Shown in pieces: positions 1 through 8,589 of a stretch of 64,000 bases of DNA. Each line of letters starts with the position of its first letter. Position 1 is the stretch's first letter. The notes beneath the pieces are model-generated. The model searched no databases. It worked only from the letters and a program-made list of their open reading frames with translations, and had not been told where the DNA came from. The DNA comes from Amycolatopsis sp. FDAARGOS 1241 (lineage in GTDB: Bacteria; Actinomycetota; Actinomycetes; Mycobacteriales; Pseudonocardiaceae): assembly GCF_016889705.1 (NCBI RefSeq), contig NZ_CP069526.1, forward strand, positions 8,336,001 through 8,400,000. The letters are read 5' to 3'. Position numbers and translations under genes: made by a program.

Positions 1-144
1 CTGCGCTACGACTTCCGCTTCACCGGCAAGGCGACGGCCGCGGACATGCCGAAGCTGCCGGACCCGAGCCAGGTCACGAACCTGCCTGATGACAACGCGA
101 AGCAGGACTTCTACCGACGGCTCGCCCAACTGCAGGGCAGCTGA
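1..144 (+). CDS. 3' end of an unidentified gene (truncated by window edge)
   Basis: An open frame enters from the left edge and ends at TGA 142-144, giving the last 47 residues of a protein. The tail is hydrophilic, with no membrane segment and no recognisable motif. The next gene starts 22 bases downstream on the same strand with its own ribosome-binding site, so the two are probably co-transcribed. Too little is visible to name a family; a role with the neighbouring ESX genes is only a guess from position. Confidence 0.6.
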   Translation: MRYDFRFTGKATAADMPKLPDPSQVTNLPDDNAKQDFYRRLAQLQGS

Positions 145-166
145 TGAACACCCGAGGGGACCTCCG

Positions 167-838
167 ATGACGCAGCCGCCCGAGCAGCCGCAGCAGTGGC
201 CGCCCCCGTCCGGGCACGGGACCCGGCCGGGGAACACCGGCGCGTGGGAGGCCGGTGGCCGGCAGTACCGACCGCAGCAGAACGGTCAGCCGCCGGTCAC
301 GCCGACGCCGGATGCAGGTGGACAGCCCTATCCCGGCGCGCCGCACACCGGCCCGCAGCCGTATCCCGCGCAGCCCTACACCGGCCCGCAGGCGCAGCCG
401 TATGCCTCACAGCACGTGCCGGGAGGGGCGCCGCAGCACCGGAATCCGCCGTACGGCGGTGGTTTCCAGCCGTCGGCCTACGGCGGCCTCGGCGCGTTCT
501 CCGCCGAGGCGGTGAAGAAGGCGCCGAAGTCGCGGCGGCCGTGGGTGATCGGCGGCGCGGTGGTGGTGGTCGTGGTCATCGGAGCCGGTGCGGCGTGGCT
601 GTTCGGCGCGTTCCGAGGGGACACTTTGGACCGGAAATCATTGCAAGACGGCGTGGCTCGTGTGCTCGCGGAGAACTACGGGGAGCCGGACGCGAAGAAC
701 GTGGTCTGCCCTTCCGGTGAACCGGCGGTGAACGGCACCACTTTCGACTGCACTGTGCAACTCGGCGGCCACACTCGAAAGGTGACCGTGCGGGTGCTCA
801 ACGACAAACCGGAATACGCGGTCGGCGCGCCCCGCTGA
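167..838 (+). CDS. Proline-rich single-pass membrane protein with C-terminal DUF4333-like domain
   Basis: A 223-residue protein. Residues 1 to about 115 are a low-complexity Pro/Gln/Gly/Tyr-rich cytoplasmic segment. A transmembrane helix follows at about 127-146 (VVVVVVIGAGAAWLFGAF region), then an extracytoplasmic domain of about 70 residues. That domain has the DUF4333 look: an early helix, then VVCPSGEP, an FDCTV cysteine and a closing beta hairpin, so the two cysteines may form a disulfide. The ATG at 167 was chosen over an in-frame ATG at 89 because a GAGGGGA ribosome-binding site lies 6 bases upstream and the upstream part overlaps the preceding gene. The function of DUF4333 proteins is unknown. 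Similar Pro-rich/TM/DUF4333 proteins are common in actinobacteria. Confidence 0.85.
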   Translation: MTQPPEQPQQWPPPSGHGTRPGNTGAWEAGGRQYRPQQNGQPPVTPTPDAGGQPYPGAPHTGPQPYPAQPYTGPQAQPYASQHVPGGAPQHRNPPYGGGFQPSAYGGLGAFSAEAVKKAPKSRRPWVIGGAVVVVVVIGAGAAWLFGAFRGDTLDRKSLQDGVARVLAENYGEPDAKNVVCPSGEPAVNGTTFDCTVQLGGHTRKVTVRVLNDKPEYAVGAPR

Positions 839-866
839 CGAAATCCGGACCGGAGCCGGCAAGGTC

Positions 867-912
867 TAAAAAGAACAATCGCCGGTCCGCGGTGAACGCG
901 GACCGGCGATTG
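867..912 (-). terminator. Intrinsic terminator of the esxU-esxT transcript
   Basis: A perfect 16-bp inverted repeat (876-891 with 897-912, five-base loop) is followed in the leftward direction by a T-rich run (complement of 867-875). It lies just beyond the stop of the minus-strand WXG100 gene and also faces the end of the plus-strand gene at 838. The stem plus T-run is the classical Rho-independent form. Confidence 0.85.
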
Positions 913-924
913 CGGAAAGCGGGA

Positions 925-1215
925 TCAGAAGAGGTTCTGAACGCTCTTGTCGCCCGCGCGCAGTTCGTCAGCGACCTCCGGCAGAGCCTTGGACATCTTC
1001 TCCAGGAAGTCCTCGAGCTGCATGTAGCTCTGGTACCACTTGTCCTGGAGCTGCTTCCACTGGTCCTGTGCGTCACCCGTCCACTCGTTCATCAGCGGGG
1101 ACAGGTAGCTCTGAAGCTGGTCGTGCTCCTGCTGCAGGGACTGCTTGGCGGCACCGCAGTCGGCGCCGGCCTGGTCGATGGTCCCATAATCGACGACAAT
1201 GCGGCCGTCAGACAT
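925..1215 (-). CDS. esxT: WXG100-family type VII secretion substrate (EsxT-like)
   Basis: A 96-residue helical hairpin protein of the ESAT-6/CFP-10 superfamily. It has the usual length and a W-T-G turn in NEWTGDAQDQW at about residues 44-54, flanked by two amphipathic helices. It is the last gene of the leftward ESX arm, 55 bases after the second WXG100 gene. The two products are expected to form the heterodimer exported by EccC. In the matching M. tuberculosis ESX-4 order (Rv3446c, esxU, esxT) this gene takes the esxT position, so the symbol rests on synteny. An ATG start and a strong terminator right after the stop fit the end of an operon. Confidence 0.85.
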   Translation of the reverse strand: MSDGRIVVDYGTIDQAGADCGAAKQSLQQEHDQLQSYLSPLMNEWTGDAQDQWKQLQDKWYQSYMQLEDFLEKMSKALPEVADELRAGDKSVQNLF

Positions 1216-1270
1216 CGTTCACTCCTTTTCGAGTGGTTTGGCGAATGGTGAAAGTCTTGGGTCAGAATTG

Positions 1271-1597
1271 TCAGCCGAGAACGCTGCTGATGCCGGAGCT
1301 GCCGAGGCTCTTCACGCGGGAGTTCGTCTCGTCCTGGTTCTGGCTGTACGCGCTGCCAGCCTTGTCCAAGCGGTCGGCGATGTCGGCGAGCGCATCGTTG
1401 ACCTTCTTGAAGTCCTGGTCGAACTCGGTCATGATTTCGTTGAACGTCCGCGCCGCGTCGCCCTGCCAGAGGCTGCGGGTCGACTCCATTTTGGCCAGCA
1501 GCTGCTGCTTGTGGCCGTTGAGCTGCTGAACGTTGTCGTGAACCTGCTTTGAAGCCTTGGTGAGCTCCGCCGGATCTCCCGTAAAGCCGCCAGCCAT
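1271..1597 (-). CDS. esxU: WXG100-family type VII secretion substrate (EsxU-like)
   Basis: A 108-residue WXG100 protein: helix, W-Q-G turn in SLWQGDAARTF at about residue 45, second helix, and a short tail ending near SSVLG. An in-frame ATG exists at 1615, but the purine-rich ribosome-binding site (AAGGGGGT) lies between it and the ATG at 1597, so 1597 is taken as the start. It is the likely heterodimer partner of the downstream EsxT-like protein and sits where esxU sits in mycobacterial ESX-4. A 219-bp gap upstream suggests that the WXG pair also has its own promoter; no clear one was found, though a 12-bp palindrome lies at 1717-1728. Confidence 0.85.
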   Translation of the reverse strand: MAGGFTGDPAELTKASKQVHDNVQQLNGHKQQLLAKMESTRSLWQGDAARTFNEIMTEFDQDFKKVNDALADIADRLDKAGSAYSQNQDETNSRVKSLGSSGISSVLG

Positions 1598-1716
1598 GGG
1601 AGCTACCCCCTTCATTGGTCGTTGTGAGCACTGGGCTCATGTGCGCCGTACAATCCTACGACGAAGACAGTGCCAGGTTCGGTTCACACCCGGTGCGAGA
1701 TTTCCCAAGGTGTTTG

Positions 1717-1728
1717 CGTTAGCTAACG
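1717..1728. promoter_or_regulatory. 12-bp palindrome upstream of the WXG100 pair
   Basis: CGTTAGCTAACG is a perfect 12-bp palindrome in the 219-bp gap between the unknown gene ending at 1817 and the esxU-like start. It is AT-richer than its surroundings and could be a regulator site. No matching copy or bound factor is known to me, so this is a weak suggestion. Confidence 0.25.
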
Positions 1729-1816
1729 TCAGGCCGGGGAACCGCCCTCGCCGACGGCCGCGCAGCGGGTCCGGAAAGCACAGCTGACCTGGCGCTGAAC
1801 CCACCTCGAAGGACTT

Positions 1817-2164
1817 TCAGGTGGGCCGGTTCAAGATTCGCAACTGCGAAAAGTCCTCTTCGTCATCACTCGTCTGAGGTCGCGCCGGCGGAACCACTGG
1901 TCCGGACCGCGCTGGATCTTCGACGGGCACCGGCAGGCCGCAGGCCGTGCGGAACCGCTGGGCCGCGCCGCGCAGCGCGCTGGGGGTCACCTCCCCGCCG
2001 CCCGCCGACCGGTGGCGGCCGTAGGCCTTCAGCAGTTCCCGGTTCTCCTCGCGGTGGTGCTCGGTCCGGGCGAGCGCGGTGCCCGCGACCCGGCGCGCGT
2101 ACGTGACCGCGTCCTGCCCCACCCTGGTGAACGCCGCCGCGGCTGACTCGGGTTCCGACCGCAC
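1817..2164 (-). CDS. Small unknown protein of the ESX locus
   Basis: A hydrophilic protein of about 115 residues without signal peptide or membrane helix. The first 80 residues look helical and rich in Arg/Glu/Ala; the tail is acidic (SDDEEDFSQ). I do not recognise a family. GTG 2164 is preferred over GTG 2170 because the AAGGA ribosome-binding site (2171-2175) would abut 2170 but stands five bases from 2164. That site overlaps the TGA of the upstream Hsp70-like gene, so the two are translationally coupled. The position, between the Rv3446c-type gene and the WXG100 pair, suggests an accessory, chaperone or substrate role in the ESX-4 system; this is inference. Confidence 0.7.
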   Translation of the reverse strand: MRSEPESAAAAFTRVGQDAVTYARRVAGTALARTEHHREENRELLKAYGRHRSAGGGEVTPSALRGAAQRFRTACGLPVPVEDPARSGPVVPPARPQTSDDEEDFSQLRILNRPT

Positions 2165-2174
2165 GGGCACTCCT

Positions 2175-4214
2175 TCAGCTGGTGATCTTCAGCGTCCGCA
2201 CGACCTGCTCGCAGGCCGTGTCGACGCGCTGCCGCAACGCGGGGGCCTCGTACTGGCACCCGACGTGCACCCGGATCCGGCCTCGCACCACCACGAACCA
2301 GTTCACGGTGAGCTGGTCGCTCTTGCGCTGGTGGTACCCGATCACGGTGCGGCCACCGTACGTCAGGTCCGGGTCGAACGCGCTGTAGTTCGCGTTTCCC
2401 TCGGCCTGCGAACGCAAAGTGTCCACGAGTTGTGCCCGATCGGCCGTCGCGTCGTAGTCCATCACGTACTCCTGCGCGACCAGGAGGTCGTTGCCTTCTA
2501 CGACGTCCTGCGGGTGCAGGATCACCTGCCGGTCGGCGACCTGGTCGGAGGTCTGGACCCAGTCGGCGGGCGCGACGAGGCTGAAGTCGTACTGGACGAA
2601 CGTCTTGCCCTGCTGGGCCTGCGGTTCGTCACTCCGCTGGTTCACAACGAAGAACACCACCACAGCCGCGACGATCGCGACCACCACCGCGATCGCGACG
2701 ATCCCCCACGCGAGCCGCTTCCGGGACTTGCCGGAAGCTCCGTCCGACGACCACGCCCCGGCGGGCGGCACTCCGGGACCGCTGGGACCACCGGCGCGGA
2801 CCGGTGCAGGTCCGGCCAGGGCCGGACCACCCGGCGGTGGTCCGGAAAACCCGCGCCCCGGCGTGGGCCGCCCGGCGGGCAACGGTCCCGACGGCGGGTT
2901 CGGCGACGTCGGCCGAGGTGCGGCCTGGCGTGAGAGCAACTCCGCCCGGGCATCGCCCTCGGCGCGCTGCAGCTCCCGCGGGCGCACGACATCGGTGCGC
3001 CGCTCCGGCAGCGGGGCGGCCGGCGGGCCGGCGAACCGCGCCGCCGAAGCACCCGGCAAGGCCCCGGTGCGGTCGGGGTCCACGAGCACCGCCCGCAGTG
3101 CACCGCGCGCCACCACTGTCTCCGGCTGGTCGAGGCTCGTGGGCACGACGCCGGTGCGCTCGTGCACCAGCCGCGAGATCATCGGAATCCGGCTGGACCC
3201 GCCGACAAGGAAGATCGCCGTGAGCTGCTTGGGGCGCAGCCCGGCGTCGGCGATCGCGGCGCTCGTGAGTTCCACCGTGCGCCCGAGCGGCGCCGCGATC
3301 AGCTTCTCGAGGTCGTCGCGCGTCACGTGCGCGTCGGTGAACGGCGGCGGCATCGGCACGTCCGTGTAAGTGTGGCGCGACAACGTCTCCTTCGCGCCGC
3401 GCACGTCCTGCCGCAGCACGCGGCGGCGGCGCCGGTCGGTGAGTTCGTGGCCCGTGACGAGCTGCCGCCACGCCTGCGGGTCCGCGTCCGAGACCAGCGA
3501 GCCGATGTGGTCCAGCAGTGCCTGATCGACGTCCGCACCACCGAAACCCGGGTCACCGCGCGTGGCCAGCACCTGGAACCCGCCGCGCTGCGGGGGCCGG
3601 CCGGGCGCGGAAGCGCCTTCCGGCAACCTCTGCACGACGCTGACGTCGACCGTGCCGCCGCCGAGGTCGAGCACCGCGAGCGCGTCGCCGGGCCGACCGC
3701 TGAACTCGACAGTCCGGCCGTCCGGCTGGGGGACGGGAGTGAACGTCGCCGCGTGGTAGACGGCCGCGGCCACCGGTTCGGGCACGAGCGCGACCTTGCG
3801 CGCCAGCCCCCCCGCCGCCTGCCGGAGCAGCCGGGTGCGGATCGCGCCCCAGTCGGCGGGGTGCGTGAGCACGAGCAGGTCGGCCTCCGCGTCGGCCGCG
3901 AGGCGCCGGGCCTCACCGACCGCGCGGGCGAGCACGGCGTGGATGACGTCGGTGACCCGCAGCACGGAATCGCCGAGCAGCAGTTCACCCTCGTCGATCC
4001 GCCGCTTCGGGTTCGGCTCGTAGCGCGACGGGTCGACGGCCGCCTGCCGCTCAGCCTCCTGCCCGACGAACAGGGTGCCGTCGGCGGCCGCGTAGACCGC
4101 CGACGACATCAACGGCTGGCCGTCGACGACCACGACCTGCGGCTCGCGGCCGTTGACGGAGGCGACGACGCAGGTGCTGGAGGTGCCGAAGTCCACCGCG
4201 ACCCGCAGCGTCAC
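2175..4214 (-). CDS. Hsp70-like ATPase fused to a membrane anchor and a type VII secretion-associated C-terminal domain
   Basis: A 679-residue protein. The first 370 residues are an Hsp70/actin-fold nucleotide-binding domain: phosphate-1 AVDFGTSST near residue 6, phosphate-2 VLDLGGGTVDV near 185, adenosine motif FLVGGSSRIP near 340. A Pro/Arg-rich linker follows (about 390-490), then one transmembrane helix (about 500-525), then about 140 extracytoplasmic residues. The last part resembles the C-terminal domain of the Rv3446c family of T7SS-associated proteins (TIGR03931). There is no peptide-binding domain as in true DnaK. Start GTG 4214 has a GGAGGT site. It lies 40 bases after eccC and is coupled to the next gene, matching Rv3446c in ESX-4. 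It probably senses or powers a step linked to secretion; the exact role is unknown. Confidence 0.88.
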   Translation of the reverse strand: MTLRVAVDFGTSSTCVVASVNGREPQVVVVDGQPLMSSAVYAAADGTLFVGQEAERQAAVDPSRYEPNPKRRIDEGELLLGDSVLRVTDVIHAVLARAVGEARRLAADAEADLLVLTHPADWGAIRTRLLRQAAGGLARKVALVPEPVAAAVYHAATFTPVPQPDGRTVEFSGRPGDALAVLDLGGGTVDVSVVQRLPEGASAPGRPPQRGGFQVLATRGDPGFGGADVDQALLDHIGSLVSDADPQAWRQLVTGHELTDRRRRRVLRQDVRGAKETLSRHTYTDVPMPPPFTDAHVTRDDLEKLIAAPLGRTVELTSAAIADAGLRPKQLTAIFLVGGSSRIPMISRLVHERTGVVPTSLDQPETVVARGALRAVLVDPDRTGALPGASAARFAGPPAAPLPERRTDVVRPRELQRAEGDARAELLSRQAAPRPTSPNPPSGPLPAGRPTPGRGFSGPPPGGPALAGPAPVRAGGPSGPGVPPAGAWSSDGASGKSRKRLAWGIVAIAVVVAIVAAVVVFFVVNQRSDEPQAQQGKTFVQYDFSLVAPADWVQTSDQVADRQVILHPQDVVEGNDLLVAQEYVMDYDATADRAQLVDTLRSQAEGNANYSAFDPDLTYGGRTVIGYHQRKSDQLTVNWFVVVRGRIRVHVGCQYEAPALRQRVDTACEQVVRTLKITS

Positions 4215-4254
4215 CCGGCACCTCCACCCGCCGCGTCAGCTCCTCCTGCTCGGT

Positions 4255-7200
4255 TCAGTCGGGCTCGATCCACGACACCTGCACGAGCTGCCGGCCGTTC
4301 TTGCGGCTCAGCATGATGCCCCGGCCCGGCGGCATGTTGCTCGGCTTGATGTTGCCGATCAGCGCGCCTTCGTCCTTCGACCCGTTGCCGACCATGCCCG
4401 GGGCCGCGATCTCCTTGAGCTTGCCGATGATCGGGTCATACGTGGCCCGCGACGCACCACCGGTGCGGCGCGCGATGACCAGGTGCAGACCGACGTCCTT
4501 CGCCTGCGCGAGGAAGTCCGACAGCGGCCGGAGCGGGTTGTTCGATTGCGTGGCCACGAGGTCGTAGTCGTCGACGAGGACGAACAGCTCCGGCCCGGTC
4601 CACCACGACCGGTTCTTGAGCTGCTCCTGCGTGACGTCCGGGCCCGGCAGGCGCCGGGTCATCGACCCGACCACGTCCCGGATCATGTCGTCCAGCTGGT
4701 TGGCCGACACCGCGTAGCCGAGCAGCGAGTCGCCCTCGAGGAAGCCGAGCATCGTGCGCCGGTAGTCGACCAGCAGGATCACGGCCTCCTGCGGCGTGAA
4801 GCGCTCGGCGATCCCGCGGCCGATCTGGCGCAGCAGGTTCGTCTTGCCCGACTCGCCGTCCATGAACGCGAAGAAGTGCGGCTCGGCGTCGAAGTCGAGG
4901 TACACCGGCGCGAGGTTGTCCTCGGCGAGGCCGAAGGGCACCAGCTTCGTGTTGCGGTGGGGGTCGATCTTCAGGACCTCGTCGTAGGTGACCATCTCCG
5001 GCAGCAGGCGGACCTGCGGCGCCGGGCGGCCCCGCCAGGCCGCGCGGACCTTCTGCACCGCGTCGGCCACGCCCGCGGCGAGCGTTTCGGGATCGCTCGA
5101 CCCGTCGATGCGCGGCAGGCCCGTGAGCAGGTGCAGCTTGTCCCTGGTCATACCGCGGCCGGGCCGGCCCGCGGGGACGTTCACCGCGACCTTGCGGTCC
5201 ATCTCCGACTCGGTCGGGTCACCGAGGCGCAGCTCGAACCGGGTGCCCAGCATGTCCTTGATCGCCGGGCGGATGTCCGCCCACCGGTTGGCCGTGATGA
5301 CGATGTGGATGCCGTAGGCCAGCCCCTGTGTGGCGAGCCGGGTGATCGCCCCTTCGAGCTCCTCGAAGTCGTCGCGCAGCGCTCGCCAGTTGTCGACGAG
5401 CAGGAACGCGTCGCCGAACGGGTCCTGGTCGGGCGAGATCTCGCCGCGGCGCTTGCGGTTGCGGAAGTCGACCATCGAGTCCACGCCCAGGTCGCCGAAC
5501 CGGGCTTCGCGCTCGACCAGGAGCGTGGTCAGCTCGGCCACGATCCGGCGGGCCTTGTCCGGCTCGCGCCGGGCCACCGCGACGCCACCGACGTGCGGCA
5601 GGTCGGCGAGCCCGGCGAGCGTGCCACCACCGAGGTCGAGCGCGTAGAACTGCACTTCCTCGGGCGTGTGCGTGAGCGACATCGACATGATCAGCGTGCG
5701 CAGCAGGGTCGACTTGCCCGACTGCGGACCACCGGCGATGACACCGTGCCCGGCGGCGCCGGAGAAGTCGGCCCACAGCAGGTCACGCCGCTGCTCGAAC
5801 GGCCGGTCGACGATGCCCAGCGGCACCTGCAGCCGGCCGTTGCCGAAGAACCCGACCGGGGACAGGCCGCGATCGTCGGTGGGGTTGAGGTTCGGCAGCA
5901 TCGTGTCGAGCGCGTTCGGCTCGTCGAGCGGCGGCAGCCACACCTCGTGCGCCGGTGGGCCCTGGCCGATGAACCGGTCGACCATCACCTCGAGCTCGCT
6001 CGGTTCGGTGGCCTCGTCCTGCTGCGGCTTCGGCGCCTCTTCGACGGGCTTGGGCTCCGGCTCCGGCTCGGGCGGCAGCTCGATGAAGTCGGGCACGAAC
6101 AGCTGCGGCCGCTTGTCGGCGCGCACCACCGCGGCGGCGGGGCCGGCGGCCTTGATGCCGGCGGGCCGGTACGGGCCCGACACGTACGACGCCTTGAACC
6201 GCACCATCGTCGAGGTGTCGAACTTGAGGTAGCCCGAACCCGGGATCGACGGCAGCTCGAACGCGTCCGGCACACCGATCGCGGCGCGGGACTCCGCGGC
6301 CGAGAAGGTCTTCAGGCCGATCCGGTAGGACAGGTACGTGTCCAGACCACGCAGCTTGCCCTCCTCCAGCCGCTGCGACGCCAGGAGCATGTGCATCTGC
6401 AGCGAGCGGCCGACGCGCCCGATCTGGAGGAAGATGTCGATGAAGTCCGGCTTCGCCGTGAGCATCTCGGAGAACTCGTCGATGCAGATGAACAGCGCGG
6501 GCAACGGGTCGAGGTCGGCGCCGGCTTCGCGCGCCTTCTCGTAGTCCCAGACGTTCTTGTAGTTGCCCTTCGCCAGCACCTCCTGGCGCCGCGACACCTC
6601 GCCCGCGATCGCGTCCTTCATGCGGTCGACGAGTGTGAGGTCACCCGCGAGGTTGGTGATCGTGGCGGCGACGTGCGGGGCCTTGTCGAGGCCGAGGAAC
6701 GTCGCACCACCCTTGAAGTCGACGAGGATCATGTTGAGCGACGTGCTGGAGTGCGTGGCGAGCAGCCCCAGCACCAGCGTGCGGAGGAACTCCGACTTAC
6801 CGGAACCGGTCGCCCCGATGCACAGGCCGTGCGGGCCCATGCCCTCCATCGCCGCTTCCTTGATGTCGAGCTCCACGGCCTGGCCGTACTCACCGACGCC
6901 GAACGGCACGCGGTAGCGGTCGCGCACCGGGCGCGGGCGCCAGGCCTGCTGCACGTCGAACGTCATCGGGTCGCCCGGGATGCCGAGCAGTTCCAGCAGC
7001 GTGGGGTTGGACAGCAGCGGCTCGTCGTCGTTGGTCTCGGCGCCGCCACCGCCTCCGACGCGGTACGGAGCGATCAGCCGGGCGAGCGCCTCGGTCTCGA
7101 CCACGGACAGGGTGTCGGGCCTGCCGAACCACTCGACGCCGCCGGCGCTGCGCGCGCCGAGGCGGTCGGGCTCGGCCACGAGCCGCAGGCCGCGGCGGGC

Positions 7201-8262
7201 GGCGAGGTTCCCGAGCGAGTCGGACAGGTCGATCAGCGTGACGCCGACCAGACCCTCCTCGAGGATGATCTGCTCTTCGCGCGTGACCTCGGCGTCGTCG
7301 ATGACGATCACGATGTGCGGCTGGTCGGGCGCGGGCGTGGCGTTGCGCGAGAACCGCTGGCGGTCACGCAGTTCCTCGTCGAGCCACGCCTCGATCTGCG
7401 CCAGCGAACCCGCCATCATGCGCATCTGGCCGATGCCGTCCGACAACGTGGGGTGCTGGACGTGCGGGAGCCACTTGGCCCACTCCCACTCCTCCTTGGC
7501 CCGGCCCGCCGTGGCGACCGCGATCATCACGTCGTCGGGGCTGTGGAAGGCGATCAGCTGCGCGAGCATCGCGCGGGTGAGGCCGCGGGTCAGGCTGCGC
7601 TCACCCTGCACGCTCACCGCGGCGAACCCGCGCAGGGTGATCTGCGTGGGCAGGTCCGGCACGATCGAGTGCGCGCGCACGAACCGGCGCAACGCGAGCG
7701 TCGCGATCGGCTCCAATTCGTCGACCGGGCCGGTCTGCGGCGGCACGAGCCGCGTCGCGAGGCGGTGCGAGCTGCGGCCGACGCGCAGGTGCAGGAAGTC
7801 CTGGTCGTTCTGGCGGCGCTCCCACATCCGGCGGCTCGCGGCCAGGGACCACAGCGATTGCGGGTCGGGGTGCACCCACTCGAGCGCGGCGCGCTGGTCG
7901 ACCATCGCCTCACGGGCGCGGTCGCGCATCTGGCCCAGGTACCGCAGGTAGTCCTTGCGGTCCTCGTCCATCTCGGCCTTCTTGGCCCCGCCGCCCTTGC
8001 CGCCACCGCCGGCGAGCATGCCGACGGTGCCCATCAGCATCATGCCGCTCATCATGATCGTGGTCGGGTTCTTCCCACCCGCCGTGAACATGAAGACCAT
8101 CATCCCGAGCGAGGCGAAGATCATCACGCCCGGAATCGCCTTGGCGACGATGTTGCCCGGGATCGTGCGGGGTACTTCGGGTGGGGGCTCGAGGTGCACC
8201 TCGCCGCCCGGCGGGCGCGGCGCCGCAAGCCGCGGCGACTTCTTGAACTGAAGCGTGCTCAT
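4255..8262 (-). CDS. eccC: Type VII secretion ATPase EccC (FtsK/SpoIIIE family)
   Basis: A 1335-residue motor of the ESX membrane complex, which recognises and drives export of WXG100 substrates. Two membrane helices lie near residues 38-85. A DUF domain and three FtsK-type ATPase domains follow. Walker A motifs are GATGSGKSE (about 480), GGPQSGKST (about 847) and GESGKTN (about 1137); Walker B-like strands are LFICIDEF (about 592), FLLVDN and LFVLVDD. The first domain keeps its acidic Walker B residues (DE); the later two are less canonical, as in other EccC proteins. The protein is a single chain (EccCa and EccCb fused), as in ESX-4. ATG 8262 has a GAGGGG site 7 bases upstream. It is the first gene of the leftward ESX arm and divergent from eccD. 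Confidence 0.97.
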   Translation of the reverse strand: MSTLQFKKSPRLAAPRPPGGEVHLEPPPEVPRTIPGNIVAKAIPGVMIFASLGMMVFMFTAGGKNPTTIMMSGMMLMGTVGMLAGGGGKGGGAKKAEMDEDRKDYLRYLGQMRDRAREAMVDQRAALEWVHPDPQSLWSLAASRRMWERRQNDQDFLHLRVGRSSHRLATRLVPPQTGPVDELEPIATLALRRFVRAHSIVPDLPTQITLRGFAAVSVQGERSLTRGLTRAMLAQLIAFHSPDDVMIAVATAGRAKEEWEWAKWLPHVQHPTLSDGIGQMRMMAGSLAQIEAWLDEELRDRQRFSRNATPAPDQPHIVIVIDDAEVTREEQIILEEGLVGVTLIDLSDSLGNLAARRGLRLVAEPDRLGARSAGGVEWFGRPDTLSVVETEALARLIAPYRVGGGGGAETNDDEPLLSNPTLLELLGIPGDPMTFDVQQAWRPRPVRDRYRVPFGVGEYGQAVELDIKEAAMEGMGPHGLCIGATGSGKSEFLRTLVLGLLATHSSTSLNMILVDFKGGATFLGLDKAPHVAATITNLAGDLTLVDRMKDAIAGEVSRRQEVLAKGNYKNVWDYEKAREAGADLDPLPALFICIDEFSEMLTAKPDFIDIFLQIGRVGRSLQMHMLLASQRLEEGKLRGLDTYLSYRIGLKTFSAAESRAAIGVPDAFELPSIPGSGYLKFDTSTMVRFKASYVSGPYRPAGIKAAGPAAAVVRADKRPQLFVPDFIELPPEPEPEPKPVEEAPKPQQDEATEPSELEVMVDRFIGQGPPAHEVWLPPLDEPNALDTMLPNLNPTDDRGLSPVGFFGNGRLQVPLGIVDRPFEQRRDLLWADFSGAAGHGVIAGGPQSGKSTLLRTLIMSMSLTHTPEEVQFYALDLGGGTLAGLADLPHVGGVAVARREPDKARRIVAELTTLLVEREARFGDLGVDSMVDFRNRKRRGEISPDQDPFGDAFLLVDNWRALRDDFEELEGAITRLATQGLAYGIHIVITANRWADIRPAIKDMLGTRFELRLGDPTESEMDRKVAVNVPAGRPGRGMTRDKLHLLTGLPRIDGSSDPETLAAGVADAVQKVRAAWRGRPAPQVRLLPEMVTYDEVLKIDPHRNTKLVPFGLAEDNLAPVYLDFDAEPHFFAFMDGESGKTNLLRQIGRGIAERFTPQEAVILLVDYRRTMLGFLEGDSLLGYAVSANQLDDMIRDVVGSMTRRLPGPDVTQEQLKNRSWWTGPELFVLVDDYDLVATQSNNPLRPLSDFLAQAKDVGLHLVIARRTGGASRATYDPIIGKLKEIAAPGMVGNGSKDEGALIGNIKPSNMPPGRGIMLSRKNGRQLVQVSWIEPD

Positions 8263-8476
8263 CGAAGGACCCCTCTACTCCAACTCGACGATGGCCGGCC
8301 GGCTCCCGCGCCCGGGCGCGCGGGACAACTTATCGAACGCCGCCGGGAATTTCCGGCCAACGCCCGATCGTGCACCGCAGCTGCCCCCTCGACAGACACC
8401 GACGGCTCCGGCGGTGTCACCCGCGGATCCGTTACCTCTGATCAAGGGAGTGTACGGCCCGGCACCGACGGGAAGT

Positions 8477-8493
8477 GATCGAATCATTCGATC
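8477..8493. promoter_or_regulatory. 17-bp perfect palindrome, candidate operator for eccC/eccD
   Basis: GATCGAATCATTCGATC is an 8+1+8 perfect inverted repeat centred at 8485, in the middle of the eccC-eccD divergent region. It lies about 23 bases upstream of a leftward -10-like TACACT and about 70 bases upstream of the rightward promoter candidate. The form is that of a dimeric regulator site; the regulator is unknown. Confidence 0.45.
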
Positions 8494-8560
8494 CCACCTG
8501 GTCGCCGGGCCCGTCCGGCATCACCCGGGTGTACTTTCGCCAAGGATTTTCGGACAGTCG

Positions 8561-8589
8561 GTGATGCGCCACCCTGGGTTCGGTATAAG
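8561..8589 (+). promoter_or_regulatory. Candidate promoter of eccD-mycP
   Basis: GTGATG (8561-8566), a 17-base spacer and TATAAG (8584-8589) lie 40 bases before the eccD start. The -10 is AT-rich in a GC-rich background; the -35 matches TTGACA only partly. Confidence 0.35.

Noticed and set aside
2175..4214. Standard DnaK chaperone
   Set aside because: It has a membrane helix and a T7SS-type outer domain in place of the peptide-binding domain and lacks grpE/dnaJ neighbours.
4153..8478. A 1441-codon open frame antisense to eccC
   Set aside because: Its product is a His/Arg/Val-rich mirror of the EccC codon pattern, as expected for high-GC DNA, and eccC itself has all its motifs.
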